A stretch of DNA of 42,206 nt from JAVVTR01 sp036653535 (lineage in GTDB: Bacteria; Bacteroidota; Bacteroidia; Bacteroidales; P3): positions 1-42,206 of the forward strand of contig JAVVTR010000018.1 in the NCBI GenBank assembly GCA_036653535.1, written 5' to 3'. Both the position numbers and the translations under genes were made by a program. The notes below the pieces were generated by a model that saw only the letters and a program-made list of their open reading frames with translations, was not told where the DNA came from and made no database searches. The number at the start of each line of letters is the position of its first letter. The first letter of the stretch is position 1. This document shows, piece by piece, positions 1-8,505 of the stretch.

Positions 1-77
1 AACTTAAATTAAGAATGGCTATAAAAAGCACAAGGGCTCTTATCTTCAAGATAGGGGCCCTTGCACTTTTTAGGGGG
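1..77. repeat. Terminal inverted repeat (left copy) with terminator-like hairpin
   Basis: These 77 bases are the exact reverse complement of 42130-42206; identity stops inside the run of G that follows. Inside lies a long hairpin, 23-28 and 31-46 pairing with 48-63 and 66-71, with a two-base internal mismatch and a few G-T pairs. It is flanked by five A on one side and five T on the other, so it could terminate transcription in either direction. It lies downstream of the PspC gene at 173-1501. The two copies most likely mark places where an assembler stopped at a repeat present more than once in the genome. Confidence 0.85.
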
Positions 78-172
78 GGAGATAGATAGTAGAGGCAGTT
101 GGATTGAAATAAAATATGGGCGAAAAAAATCATGGATGTAAAAATAAAAATTGCTCTTCTTGGAATGAATTT

Positions 173-1501
173 TTATTTGGTATAGGATAGGGTAAAATCG
201 GAGATGGCTCCATCAAACTCTATGTCTATTTTATTAGAAGCTGTTTGGTAGTTTTTACTATAATATTTATCTCCTTTTTTTATCATTGGAGGTAAATTTT
301 TGTTATTCATGATATTATCGCCTTGAAAACAGAGTCCTGTGCCTGGTTTTACCTTTAAATTAATGGATGAAACGCCACTTTCTATTTCTATCTTGGTCAA
401 AGGTTGTTGGTTCCCCATTTGTAAATCTATCAAAGAGGCACCAGCGGAGATATTTAGTTCGTTTACTTTGAAAGGGCGTAAATCTAAATTTATTTTACTG
501 GCTCCTGTGGTAATGTCTATATCCCAAGTAGGGTCGGGACTTAGTTTTACCAAGGTGTTGTAGTTTTCTTGATTCGACCAAGAAAGGTGCTTTTCGTAAA
601 AGAGATGATCTTGCGCTTGGGTTTCAAAGATCTTAGAAGATACGCTGCCATTAGAACTATCCCTACACGTGGCATAGGCTAAATTAGAGCCGTTTAGAGG
701 AATAAAACCCATTAAGGAACCGGCTCCTATTTCTAAATTTAATTGGGCGGTGTGATTTTCTTTTCTTTCGGCTTGGATTTGGAAGTGTATATTATTATCG
801 GAATCTCCTTTTATGTATGTTTCTTTATTGTGAAAAAAAGAATGTTCCCAAGTAGAATCCTTATCTAAATTATGGCAAAAAGAAGGGCAAAATCCTACTC
901 CTATTAGTAAAACTATAGATAGGACAAGTAATAATATATTGCATAGCCATCGAAGAGCTTTGCGTAAAGGAAGCATATTAATACCAATAAAGCAAAATAC
1001 TAATGGCCAAAGTTTCCAAATATGGTGGAATTGAAAGTGAAATAAATCAAAACTGTTGCCTAAAAGAATTAAACCCAAAAAAAGGAAAAGACTTCCCCAA
1101 AGAAAACCGGATGCATTTTTATTTTTGCATTTTTTTGGGGAGGAGTTTATGGGCTGGGAAGAGGCGTTTTCGTTAGTCTCTATGGTTTTAGCTTCCATGG
1201 TTTCCGACTCTATGGTTTTAGCTTCTATGGTTTCCGACCCCATAGTTTTAGCTTCTATGGTTTCCGACTCCATGGTTGTAGGCTTGTTTCCGGTATTGTT
1301 TAGCACAGAATCCTTTGTGGTTTTTGCATACGGGGAACATATCCACAAAAAGAAATAGATTAGAAAACCAAGTCCTCCGGTGATGGCTAAAACAATAAAT
1401 AGCAGACGTATTAAAAGTACGTCTATTTCAAAATAATTGGCTAAGCCTGCAGCGACACCACCTAATACGCGATTCTGACTGCTTCGATAAAATCTTTTCA
1501 T
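173..1501 (-). CDS. PspC-domain envelope stress protein with C-terminal toastrack-like domain
   Basis: Predicted inner-membrane protein of 442 residues. Residues 1-60 are a PspC domain (start MKRFYRSSQNRVLGGVAAG) with one hydrophobic helix. Residues about 75-125 are a low-complexity linker of a repeated ten-residue unit (SETxEAKTxx), encoded by a 30-bp tandem repeat. Residues about 130-210 hold three hydrophobic segments resembling the membrane part of LiaF-type proteins. The remaining roughly 230 residues are polar and beta-rich, as in the LiaF/DUF4097 toastrack fold. PspC proteins act in phage-shock-type responses to membrane damage; the role here is inferred from domain content. The gene follows the smaller PspC gene at 1799-1984, whose first 60 residues are very similar, so the pair looks like a duplication. 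No promoter was seen directly upstream, so transcription from the 2025 promoter is likely. Confidence 0.85.
   Translation of the reverse strand: MKRFYRSSQNRVLGGVAAGLANYFEIDVLLIRLLFIVLAITGGLGFLIYFFLWICSPYAKTTKDSVLNNTGNKPTTMESETIEAKTMGSETIEAKTIESETMEAKTIETNENASSQPINSSPKKCKNKNASGFLWGSLFLFLGLILLGNSFDLFHFQFHHIWKLWPLVFCFIGINMLPLRKALRWLCNILLLVLSIVLLIGVGFCPSFCHNLDKDSTWEHSFFHNKETYIKGDSDNNIHFQIQAERKENHTAQLNLEIGAGSLMGFIPLNGSNLAYATCRDSSNGSVSSKIFETQAQDHLFYEKHLSWSNQENYNTLVKLSPDPTWDIDITTGASKINLDLRPFKVNELNISAGASLIDLQMGNQQPLTKIEIESGVSSINLKVKPGTGLCFQGDNIMNNKNLPPMIKKGDKYYSKNYQTASNKIDIEFDGAISDFTLSYTK
1179..1268 (-). repeat. Three 30-bp tandem repeats coding the PspC linker
   Basis: Three consecutive 30-bp units (1179-1208, 1209-1238, 1239-1268) differ at only a few positions, and a partial fourth follows. 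Thirty is a multiple of three, so copy number could change without shifting the frame. Each unit codes ten residues, mostly Ser, Glu, Thr, Ala and Lys, in the linker between the PspC domain and the membrane segments. Confidence 0.9.
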
Positions 1502-1798
1502 CTTTTTAAATATTAAATTTTTATACTAAAAATGAATTTGGTTTGTTATAGTTTTCTATAGTTTGTTATAGTTTTCTATAGTTTGTTATGGTTTGCTATA
1601 GTTTTCTATTGTTTGCGTTTGGGATATACCTTTTCTAGTCTACCTCCAATTCCATTTCCAATTCCATTTCCAAATTCTCCAATTCCATTTCAAAGATTAC
1701 CTTTTTCATTTACCTTTAAAAGTTGGTTGCCAAGTTGCTTGATAAGTTGGTTGCCAAGTTGGTTGGTAAGTTGCTTGGTAAGTTTGAAAGCTGGGTTT
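1502..1798. repeat. Minisatellite-rich spacer between the two PspC genes
   Basis: Three different short repeats lie side by side. At 1541-1610 a 20-bp unit (GTTTGTTATAGTTTTCTATA and variants) is repeated about 3.5 times. At about 1647-1692 a roughly 12-bp unit (CCAATTCCATTT) recurs. At about 1720-1790 a 12-bp unit (AAGTTGGTTGCC and variants) recurs about six times. On the minus strand, in the frame of the small PspC gene and after its stop codon, the last block reads as repeated Gln-Ala/Pro-Thr, and the next as repeated Lys-Trp-Asn-Trp beyond further stops. Either these are slippage products in neutral DNA or the remains of a lost linker like that of the larger PspC protein. Confidence 0.8.
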
Positions 1799-1984
1799 TT
1801 AATCGTTTTCCATAGGAGCACAAATAGCTAAAAGAATATAGGCCAAGAGTCCTCCCCCTCCTGCAAGTGCTAAAATAACAAATAAAATACGGATTAGTAC
1901 AGGATCTATTTGAAAATATTTACCCAAGCCTGCAGCGACTCCAGCTAAAATCCGCTTGTTGTTACTACGATAAAAACGTTTCAT
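1799..1984 (-). CDS. Small PspC-domain protein
   Basis: A 61-residue protein consisting only of a PspC domain: a basic start (MKRFYRSNNKRILAGVAAG), the GLGKYFQIDPVLIRILF segment and one hydrophobic helix ending in CAPMEND. Stand-alone PspC proteins of about this size are common in Bacteroidetes, and the family is linked to membrane stress. It is nearly identical in layout to the first 60 residues of the protein at 173-1501. A strong promoter lies at 2025-2055, giving a leader of about 35 nt, and probably drives both PspC genes. Repeats directly after the stop leave open that a longer C-terminal part was lost. Confidence 0.85.
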   Translation of the reverse strand: MKRFYRSNNKRILAGVAAGLGKYFQIDPVLIRILFVILALAGGGGLLAYILLAICAPMEND

Positions 1985-2024
1985 GATATTTTTCTTTTAG
2001 GTGAACCACAGTAATAATACACTA

Positions 2025-2055
2025 CAAATGTAAAAAAAATATTTTAAATAGCAAA
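2025..2055 (-). promoter_or_regulatory. Bacteroidetes-type SigA promoter for the PspC genes
   Basis: On the minus strand TTTG (2055-2052), then exactly 19 bases, then TACATTTG (2032-2025). This fits the known Bacteroidetes pattern of a -33 TTTG and a -7 TAnnTTTG element. Expected start of transcription is near 2019, about 35 nt before the start codon. Confidence 0.75.
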
Positions 2056-2060
2056 AAAAT

Positions 2061-2120
2061 ATTTTCGATTATGGAATACAAACTTTGCTTATGGAACAGT
2101 AACTTCGCTTATTCAAAACA
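2061..2120. repeat. Three imperfect 20-bp tandem repeats between pspC and xseA
   Basis: Three 20-bp blocks in exact register (2061-2080, 2081-2100, 2101-2120) share the pattern AACTTYGCTTATGGAACAGT; the middle copy fits best and the outer copies are degenerate. They sit in the divergent spacer just upstream of the PspC promoter. Function unknown; candidate binding sites or a slippage product. Confidence 0.6.
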
Positions 2121-2208
2121 AGGGAAAGTATAAACGAAAGATTTAAATTGTTTATATACATGCCATTAAGTATCTAATGGAAGAATTCCTTTAATTTTAA
2201 AAAAATGG

Positions 2209-2216
2209 TATATTTG
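2209..2216 (+). promoter_or_regulatory. -7 promoter element (TATATTTG) abutting the xseA start
   Basis: TATATTTG matches TAnnTTTG. Only seven bases separate it from the ATG at 2224, so the mRNA would start within a few bases of the start codon and be leaderless or nearly so. No TTTG is found at the expected -33 position (TTCC instead). Confidence 0.55.
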
Positions 2217-2223
2217 CCTAAGA

Positions 2224-3555
2224 ATGGAAACGCAAGAAATAAACACTAACAAGGTTTTTACGCTATTAGAGGTATGCCGTAGTATTCAAAACACGTTGAA
2301 TCAACGTTATGGTTCTTCGTTTTGGGTCAAAGCAGAGATGCATAAATTAAATTTTTATTCCGGTTCTGGTCATTGCTTCCCCGAATTGTTGCAAAAGGAA
2401 AACGACACCGTAGTGGCAGAAATGCGTGCTACCTTATGGAAAATCGATTACGAAAGGATACAGTCTGTTTTTTTAAAGGAGGTGAAAGAACCTTTAAAAG
2501 AGGGAATAGAAATTTTATTTTTAGCTTGTATTCAGTACGATCCTAAGTATGGTCTTAGTCTTAGAATTATAGATATAGATGTTTCTTTTGTTTTAGGAAA
2601 ATTAGAAAGAGAAAGGGCTTATTGCAGAGAAAGACTTAAAAAAGAAGGCTTGTGGGATTTAAACAAAGCCTGTGTTTTCCCTCTTTTACCTAAAAGAATA
2701 GCAATTATTTCTTCTTCTAATAGTAAGGGGTATTCCGATTTTGTGCGGGTTTTAGGGCAAAATCCCCAAGGATATCAATGGGTAATAAAATTGTTTCCTG
2801 CTCTATTACAAGGGGATAATGCGGCCTTTAGTATAATATCTGCTTTGCATAAAATTTATAGACTTAAATCGTATTTCGATATAGTGATTATTATTCGTGG
2901 TGGTGGTGGAGAAATTGGTTTAAATTGTTACAATTCATACGATTTGGCAAAAGCAGTGGCTCAATTTCCGTTGCCAATACTTACGGGAATAGGTCATTCT
3001 ACTAATTTAACCATAACAGAAGAAGTTGCTTTTTATCACGGAATAACCCCCACCGATTCGGCTATGTTTGTTTTATCGGCTTTTGAAGCTTTTGAAGCGG
3101 CATTAATGCGGGCAAGCTCCATTTTATCTATTAAGGCTACAGAACGATTAAAGGAAGAAAGGGCTATGCTCTTGTCTATGCAAAGTCGTTTAAAAAATAT
3201 ACTTTTTTTAGTGGCTTCTCAAAGAGAATTATTGGCTAAAATGCAACGTAATTTATTATTATTTACTTCAATAAAAATAAATTTTGCCAAACAAAGTTTA
3301 ATGCAAGTAGAAAAGGTGACCCAAATTATGAACCCAAAACGTATGCTAAAATTAGGTTATAGTCTTACTTATTTTAAGGGTCATTTAATTAAAGATGCTA
3401 AGGAGTTGAAAAAGGGAGATACCATATCTACTCTTTTGGGACAGGGAGTATTAGATAGTGTGGTTCAAAATAATAGGGATGGATCCGATCTTAATACGGA
3501 AAATAATTTTTGTTCCAATTCCGCAAATTCCACAAATTCCACAAAAGAAGTATAA
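2224..3555 (+). CDS. xseA: Exodeoxyribonuclease VII large subunit
   Basis: Catalytic subunit of exonuclease VII, which with XseB degrades single-stranded DNA to oligonucleotides in repair. The 443 residues fit the family. An N-terminal OB-fold (FWVKAEMHKLNFYSGSGHC) is followed by the catalytic domain with PKRIAIISSSNSKGYSDF, IIIRGGGGEIGL and TGIGHSTN, then a helical region and a C-terminal lobe (GYSLTYFKGHLI). At the position of E. coli Asp241 in the HxxD motif this protein has Asn; I believe this occurs in other Bacteroidetes but could not check. The last residues (NSANSTNST) are coded by three 9-bp repeats at 3517-3543. Only this start fits the OB-fold. xseB follows 75 bp downstream. Confidence 0.95.
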   Translation: METQEINTNKVFTLLEVCRSIQNTLNQRYGSSFWVKAEMHKLNFYSGSGHCFPELLQKENDTVVAEMRATLWKIDYERIQSVFLKEVKEPLKEGIEILFLACIQYDPKYGLSLRIIDIDVSFVLGKLERERAYCRERLKKEGLWDLNKACVFPLLPKRIAIISSSNSKGYSDFVRVLGQNPQGYQWVIKLFPALLQGDNAAFSIISALHKIYRLKSYFDIVIIIRGGGGEIGLNCYNSYDLAKAVAQFPLPILTGIGHSTNLTITEEVAFYHGITPTDSAMFVLSAFEAFEAALMRASSILSIKATERLKEERAMLLSMQSRLKNILFLVASQRELLAKMQRNLLLFTSIKINFAKQSLMQVEKVTQIMNPKRMLKLGYSLTYFKGHLIKDAKELKKGDTISTLLGQGVLDSVVQNNRDGSDLNTENNFCSNSANSTNSTKEV

Positions 3556-3630
3556 AAAAAGCAGTACGTTTTTTGCTTGAATTATGCTGTCTTTATTTTT
3601 AGAATTGTCGTATCTTATATACTATATAAA

Positions 3631-3825
3631 ATGAAAAAAACTCAATCTTATACTAAAGCTTTTCAAGAGCTGGAGGTTATTGTCAATGAAATGGAAACGG
3701 CCCAAATAGAAGTAGACGAATTAACTAATAAATTAAAAAGAGCGGGAGAGTTAATAAAAATTTGCAAAGATAAGTTGTCGGATACCGAAGAGGAAGTAGC
3801 TAATATATTGAAAAATATGGATTAA
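3631..3825 (+). CDS. xseB: Exodeoxyribonuclease VII small subunit
   Basis: Small helical subunit that binds the helical arm of XseA. I place the start at the ATG at 3631, giving 64 residues (MKKTQSYTKAFQELEVIVNE...), the usual length. The frame is open further upstream from a TTG at 3577, but those 18 residues (hydrophobic, MNYAVFIF) do not belong to the family. The core pattern of alternating acidic and hydrophobic residues (VDELTNKLKRAGELIKICKDKL) is typical. The stop codon overlaps the edge of the inverted-repeat element at 3827-3930. Confidence 0.92.
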   Translation: MKKTQSYTKAFQELEVIVNEMETAQIEVDELTNKLKRAGELIKICKDKLSDTEEEVANILKNMD

Positions 3826-3854
3826 AAAAGAGGGTGTGTCAAAACCCTCTTTTT
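3825..3854 (+). terminator. Rho-independent terminator after xseB
   Basis: AAAAAGAGGG (3825-3834) and CCCTCTTTTT (3845-3854) form a perfect ten-pair stem with a ten-base loop, ending in a run of T. It starts on the last base of the xseB stop codon. Confidence 0.8.
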
Positions 3855-3930
3855 AACAAAACCACCCCTGCTACAGATGTCTGTGGCAGAGGTGGTTTTC
3901 CTATTTTGGGTGTTTTAACACATCCTCTTT
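3827..3930. mobile_element. Possible MITE-like inverted-repeat element after xseB
   Basis: The outer ends are an inverted repeat: AAAGAGGGTGTGTCAAAA (3827-3844) matches the reverse complement of 3913-3930 at 16 of 18 positions. Between them lies a second near-perfect hairpin (3858-3877 with 3880-3899, two imperfect pairs). The hexamer TGGATT flanks both sides (3818-3823 and 3932-3937), a possible but imperfectly placed target duplication. There is no coding capacity. GTGTGTCAAAA-type ends recall those of some Bacteroidales insertion sequences, from memory. The alternative is a compound terminator shared by xseAB and the convergent gene. Confidence 0.35.
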
Positions 3931-3986
3931 GTGGATTTAATAAAATAGCAAGCTTTTGCTATGGTGGGGATAGAAAAACAGAAATA

Positions 3987-6900
3987 TTATAAAACGATAA
4001 ATTTCAAGACTTTATCTCCGTTTTTGGTATGAATTTTTATAAAATATCCACCAGCTTTAAATCTTTCCGTGGATAGAGTTAAAGTGTTTGTGTTCATATT
4101 GTTTTCGGAACGATATACTTCACGACCGCTAATTTGGTACACTTCCATCGATAATATGGGGGCTGCCGGAGAGGATATATAGATAAAATCTTTGGCTGGA
4201 TTGGGATATAATTTAATCATATCCATGCTTTCTGTTTTTTCTACATTGGTTCCAAAATGGGTATTTATAAAAATATCGTCGACCATAAATATAAAAGAAC
4301 CTTGCGATACACATTGTATGGCTACATATATTTCCTTATGGTTGTAAGCTTGCAGGTCTACTATTACCTTTTCCCACTTTTTATCGGAAGCAACTCTTTC
4401 TTCTCCAATAAGTTTAAAACTACTGGGTGTTGCATCGGTTTGAGAAACTAATATGTTATATTTTTCTAAATCAACATCGCCCAAACAGCTTTTTACCCAT
4501 AACTCCAATTGAGTGGAATCTCCCATCTTTAATTTCGGAGAAATTAGCCAATCATTTTTTTGCGCACTGCCCGAAGCAAAAGAAGCTCCATAATATTTTC
4601 CTTCTATGGGTGCTAACTCTGGAAAAGCATCTATGGATGGGCTTGTAAGTAAGGGATTGAAATTAATAAACGCAAAAGCTTCGCCCGCATGGGGGAATGT
4701 ATAGGTTTGTAGCCGAGAAGTAGGTATCTTATCTATATCTAAAGTGGTCCAAGCCGGAATAAAGTTATTAATGGCAAAATCGGCGCAGTATTCAAAATTG
4801 AGTCTATAGGCGGAAGGAGTCACAACGCAGGTAATTTCTTTTTCACAAGTATCGTTCTCTCGATTTTGATCTTTATTAACACTGGTCCAAACTTTTATTT
4901 TGTAGTTACCTGTCTTAGAGAGATTTGCTGTAAACATTACTTTTAAATCGCTATAAGCAGGTAGAGAATCGCATATAAATACTGGGAGTTCGCTTCCATT
5001 AATAGCACAATGAATGGGAAGTTCTTTCAAGGTTTCTGATCCATAATTGGTAATACGAACTTGGATAGGTTCATTGATAGAAAACACCCCTACTTCTTTT
5101 GGTTGTAGTATTTGCGAAACACCGGCATCGTGTGCTATCATTTTTCCGGAATGACCAAAAATAGCACGTAAAAACATATTGCCGTAGCCTTTTACTTTAA
5201 GCAAGGTGGTGTTGTTGGTGGCATAGAAAAAACCATCCGGTTTCATGTCGCAGGCTAAGCCAATATTGTTTACGGTGTTTTGTTTTATTTCAAAATAGTA
5301 CATTCCCGGTTCAAGAATACGAGCTGGTACATTTACGGTAATAATACCGGAATCCGTAATTCGTCTAAATTCTTTTTCTATTAATTTAGAACCGAGACTG
5401 CCATTGCTATTAAGAGCATAGAGCGAAAATTGACCTACTTGATCTATGGGAGAATAAATAAAAGCAAGTTTTATGGCCGTGAGGGTATCGGCTTTAGATA
5501 GTACAAAAATATTTCCAAAAGCAATGGGCGATTTGGCCCCTATTCCGTTGTTGTAATTACTAACTTGATCACGAGCAAAGACGGAATCTGTAATTATAAA
5601 GGAGAAAGTACTGCTGTTGTTCTCTGTTTTGCTATCTAGGTTGTTCATCGTTAGGGTAGTAGTTAAAGTAACACTATCTCCTACCTTATTGCCGGCGGGA
5701 AGTATGCCTTTAGCCCTAAGGAAGAGGGTGTCGTTAGGTAAAAGAGTGTCATTACTGGGCTTATTAGTAGCAAAAACAGTGGACCCAAGCTTAACTTCCA
5801 ATGCAATTTTGTTTTCCGGATAGAGGCCATAGTTAATGGCTAATGCCGAAAAACTTTGCTCTCCTTCTATTTGGTCTATGGGGGTCATAAGAGTAATGCT
5901 TTCGGATTCAAATTTCTGCATTAACAAATCGTGATCTTGCACTTTTTCCAATTCTATGCCCCAAATGGAAGTTAGACCCATTCCTAAGCCATCGGTGTCG
6001 GTACTCATAATAGCAATGGCGTACTGTCCGCTTTCTTTTATGGTAAAATTAGCATTTGCTTCTAATTTTTTTCCTATTTGTTTTTCGAGGTTCATAAATG
6101 GAGCCCACGACATAGGGTTTGTATTGGATAATCCTGTGGATACTAAAATGTTTTCGTATGCTATATAGCCCATAAGATTCATACCTGCAGAATAAACGAG
6201 ATGAACTCTATAGGTACCGGGTTCTAATTGTACACATCTCGATACCAAAGGAACAGAATCTATGTATCCTTCATAGGTGGTGTAATCGGCATCATATACC
6301 CAAGCTCCGGACAAAGGTTTGGTAGAATACCAGTTGTCGGCGTTTTCTAAAGAATTAAAATAGCTTATGAATGGCAATTGGGTGAGAGGTTCATAATGTT
6401 TTATTCTTAAAGTGAGACTATCGTTTAATGGATCTACATCTCTTGGGGCTGTTACATAAGCAGAAATTTTATAAAGTCCTTTGGTGGAAAAATCCAAAGC
6501 AGGATAGGGATATAGAGTGATAGAGGTGGTATCTCCTGCTGCTAAAAAAGAAAAATTATCCTCTATGGAAATGCTATCGTTTATAGTTAGGTGTACGTTG
6601 TATTTAATAATATCTTCATCCCCAATATTGGCTATTTTAATTTCTATGGAAGACGGATTTTCTACATTGCAGGAGGATAAGGGGAAATTCATATCTATTA
6701 ATTCTATATTGGGAACCCCCGTATAGTCGCCAGTATCTATAACGATATTATCTAAATAAAAATAGTTTTCATTGGCGGGAGAATGAAGATGAAACGCAAA
6801 ATAATAGGTTCCTGCGGAATCGTTGGTAAAGTTGAGAACTTTTTTTTCTATATCTGTATTATGAAGGCTGTCTAAACTCATTAATACTTTCATTTTTGCT

Positions 6901-8159
6901 GGTTCCGGAGAGGTTCCATATAAAACACGAATGTTTCCAAAGGCTTGATCATAATCGGTTCTATGGTCGAAAGAAAGATGTAAATCTTTTTGTGGCAATA
7001 GAATACCTTCGGAAATAAGATAATCATCGGCATCATTTGGGCATCCCATACCGTTATAGTTCATTTCATAAGTACCATCAAAACCAGGATAAGTGCTTAA
7101 TGTCCATGTGTTTCCGTCGGCATTGGCATCTAACACATTCCAAGAGGCATAAAAATCTTCTTCTTGGCTAAAGTTTTGTGCAAATGGAAGAGAAAAAATG
7201 GGGGTGTGTTTGCAGTAACTGCTAATGCTATCGTTGTTTTTTTGTAGATCTTTATCGTAAGAAACCCATGCTTTAATGAAATATAAGCCAGGATTAGACA
7301 AATCTGCTTTGGTGTTAAATGTATAAGTTTTTGTTGCTTTAGGAGCTAAGGGGGTGTTTATGCTTTCTGTAATTGGGGAAGCATTATTAATAGAGTAAGA
7401 AAGGGTGTAGTTTGGTATTTCTACCTCTGAACTATAGTTGTACACTTCTATTCCTATGGCTTCTTTGTTGCTTAGTAAGCCGTTGGCTGGAACCAATAAT
7501 TTCGTGGCCGCCAAATCAAAAGGAGGCGTAAAGTTTATGCTATTGGTGTTTTCTACTTCAAAGGAGTAGGTGTATCCGGCTTCAAAGGTGAAATTGTCTT
7601 GTGCTGCCCAATAGCTATTAACGAGCCAAAAACCATATTGATATTTATTGGTTTTAGGATACATTATGCAAAAATCGTAGAGGCCTGGAGTAATATAAGT
7701 TGTATCTGACATTCCCGGTTTTACGGCATAGCAAGCCTCTACACTTCCGTTGGCATTTTTTGGCAAGCAAGAACTAAATAAACGATAAATAGAATCACTT
7801 AAATTCGTTTTAGAAACACGTAGTCCGTCCAATGGAATGGTTGTTCCATAAGTTGTATGGGTAGAGTCGAGAAGCATTTGATAGCCGGAAAACCCTAAGG
7901 CTTGTGTACTAATCGACAAAATAACGGTGGCTTTGGTAGGATGGGCGTTGGTTTTGGCCACATTTTGGCTTGGTGTTCGTCCCAAATAGTGTAGACTAAG
8001 ACTTGGTTCGGAGCCTATAGGCGATGTGGCTCGCATTTGCTTTAGTTCTTTTTGTAATTGGTTTTTTTGAGGGGGTTGTGCGGATAGATATCCTGTAGAA
8101 CCCAACAGTAGACTTAAGAATAGGCCTGCTGTTAAAAGAGAGAGAGAAATTCGTTTCAT
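3987..8159 (-). CDS. Large T9SS-secreted adhesin-like protein
   Basis: A 1390-residue secreted protein. Residues 1-28 are a signal peptide (MKRISLSLLTAGLFLSLLL...LSAQ). Three regions resemble choice-of-anchor J/cleaved-adhesin (MAM-like) domains, at about 325-475, 596-737 and 1121-1296; each has an aromatic start, a DDYLIS or NDWLISP motif and an end such as YLDNIVIDT or MVDDIFINT. CARDB-like beta modules lie between them (about 205-310, 485-590, 740-850, 1045-1115). The last 75 residues are a type A T9SS sorting domain (KLYPNPAKDFIYI ... GGYFIKI ... KVLKFIVL), which directs export through the outer membrane and anchoring to the surface. No protease motif was seen, so adhesion or matrix binding is more likely than catalysis. 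It is divergent from the regulator at 8506, with its own -7 element at 8235-8242. Confidence 0.85.
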   Translation of the reverse strand: MKRISLSLLTAGLFLSLLLGSTGYLSAQPPQKNQLQKELKQMRATSPIGSEPSLSLHYLGRTPSQNVAKTNAHPTKATVILSISTQALGFSGYQMLLDSTHTTYGTTIPLDGLRVSKTNLSDSIYRLFSSCLPKNANGSVEACYAVKPGMSDTTYITPGLYDFCIMYPKTNKYQYGFWLVNSYWAAQDNFTFEAGYTYSFEVENTNSINFTPPFDLAATKLLVPANGLLSNKEAIGIEVYNYSSEVEIPNYTLSYSINNASPITESINTPLAPKATKTYTFNTKADLSNPGLYFIKAWVSYDKDLQKNNDSISSYCKHTPIFSLPFAQNFSQEEDFYASWNVLDANADGNTWTLSTYPGFDGTYEMNYNGMGCPNDADDYLISEGILLPQKDLHLSFDHRTDYDQAFGNIRVLYGTSPEPAKMKVLMSLDSLHNTDIEKKVLNFTNDSAGTYYFAFHLHSPANENYFYLDNIVIDTGDYTGVPNIELIDMNFPLSSCNVENPSSIEIKIANIGDEDIIKYNVHLTINDSISIEDNFSFLAAGDTTSITLYPYPALDFSTKGLYKISAYVTAPRDVDPLNDSLTLRIKHYEPLTQLPFISYFNSLENADNWYSTKPLSGAWVYDADYTTYEGYIDSVPLVSRCVQLEPGTYRVHLVYSAGMNLMGYIAYENILVSTGLSNTNPMSWAPFMNLEKQIGKKLEANANFTIKESGQYAIAIMSTDTDGLGMGLTSIWGIELEKVQDHDLLMQKFESESITLMTPIDQIEGEQSFSALAINYGLYPENKIALEVKLGSTVFATNKPSNDTLLPNDTLFLRAKGILPAGNKVGDSVTLTTTLTMNNLDSKTENNSSTFSFIITDSVFARDQVSNYNNGIGAKSPIAFGNIFVLSKADTLTAIKLAFIYSPIDQVGQFSLYALNSNGSLGSKLIEKEFRRITDSGIITVNVPARILEPGMYYFEIKQNTVNNIGLACDMKPDGFFYATNNTTLLKVKGYGNMFLRAIFGHSGKMIAHDAGVSQILQPKEVGVFSINEPIQVRITNYGSETLKELPIHCAINGSELPVFICDSLPAYSDLKVMFTANLSKTGNYKIKVWTSVNKDQNRENDTCEKEITCVVTPSAYRLNFEYCADFAINNFIPAWTTLDIDKIPTSRLQTYTFPHAGEAFAFINFNPLLTSPSIDAFPELAPIEGKYYGASFASGSAQKNDWLISPKLKMGDSTQLELWVKSCLGDVDLEKYNILVSQTDATPSSFKLIGEERVASDKKWEKVIVDLQAYNHKEIYVAIQCVSQGSFIFMVDDIFINTHFGTNVEKTESMDMIKLYPNPAKDFIYISSPAAPILSMEVYQISGREVYRSENNMNTNTLTLSTERFKAGGYFIKIHTKNGDKVLKFIVL

Positions 8160-8505
8160 ATATCAAAATTTTAATTAGGTGTTTTATTTTGGTTCCAGCC
8201 AACGGAATACGAAATAACTTGGATAGGAGTATTGCAAAGCTAAAAAAGGAATGGATATTTCTCTGCTTTTTTATGTTCTAATATGTAAAGATTCAAGAAT
8301 GTAGAAAAAGTAGTTCTTGTCTTCCAAAATCCTTTGTATATGGTAGGAAGGGGGCTTCCTTTTGTTTATAATATTTGTATATTTGTTGTATTATATAAAG
8401 GGAAACCGCCCCCCAAAAAGCTTCCACTATGCGACTTTCGTTAAAAAGAAAGAAGAATAAAATAGTTGAAATTTTTATGGGTGGGTTCACTATATTTATT
8501 GAGTA
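8160..8505. promoter_or_regulatory. Divergent control region between adhesin and regulator genes
   Basis: This 346-bp spacer holds TAGCTTTG on the minus strand (8242-8235), about 76 bases before the adhesin start, and TATATTTG on the plus strand (8378-8385), about 120 bases before the regulator start. Both fit TAnnTTTG; neither has a clear -33 partner at 19-20 bp. An open frame on the minus strand at 8293-8511 has no family features and I do not call it. No other gene or RNA was seen. Confidence 0.5.

Noticed and set aside
1583..1831. 82-codon open frame on the plus strand
   Set aside because: It is made of the minisatellites (Pro-Ile-Pro-Phe and Ser-Trp-Leu-Pro repeats) and overlaps the small PspC gene; a repeat artefact.
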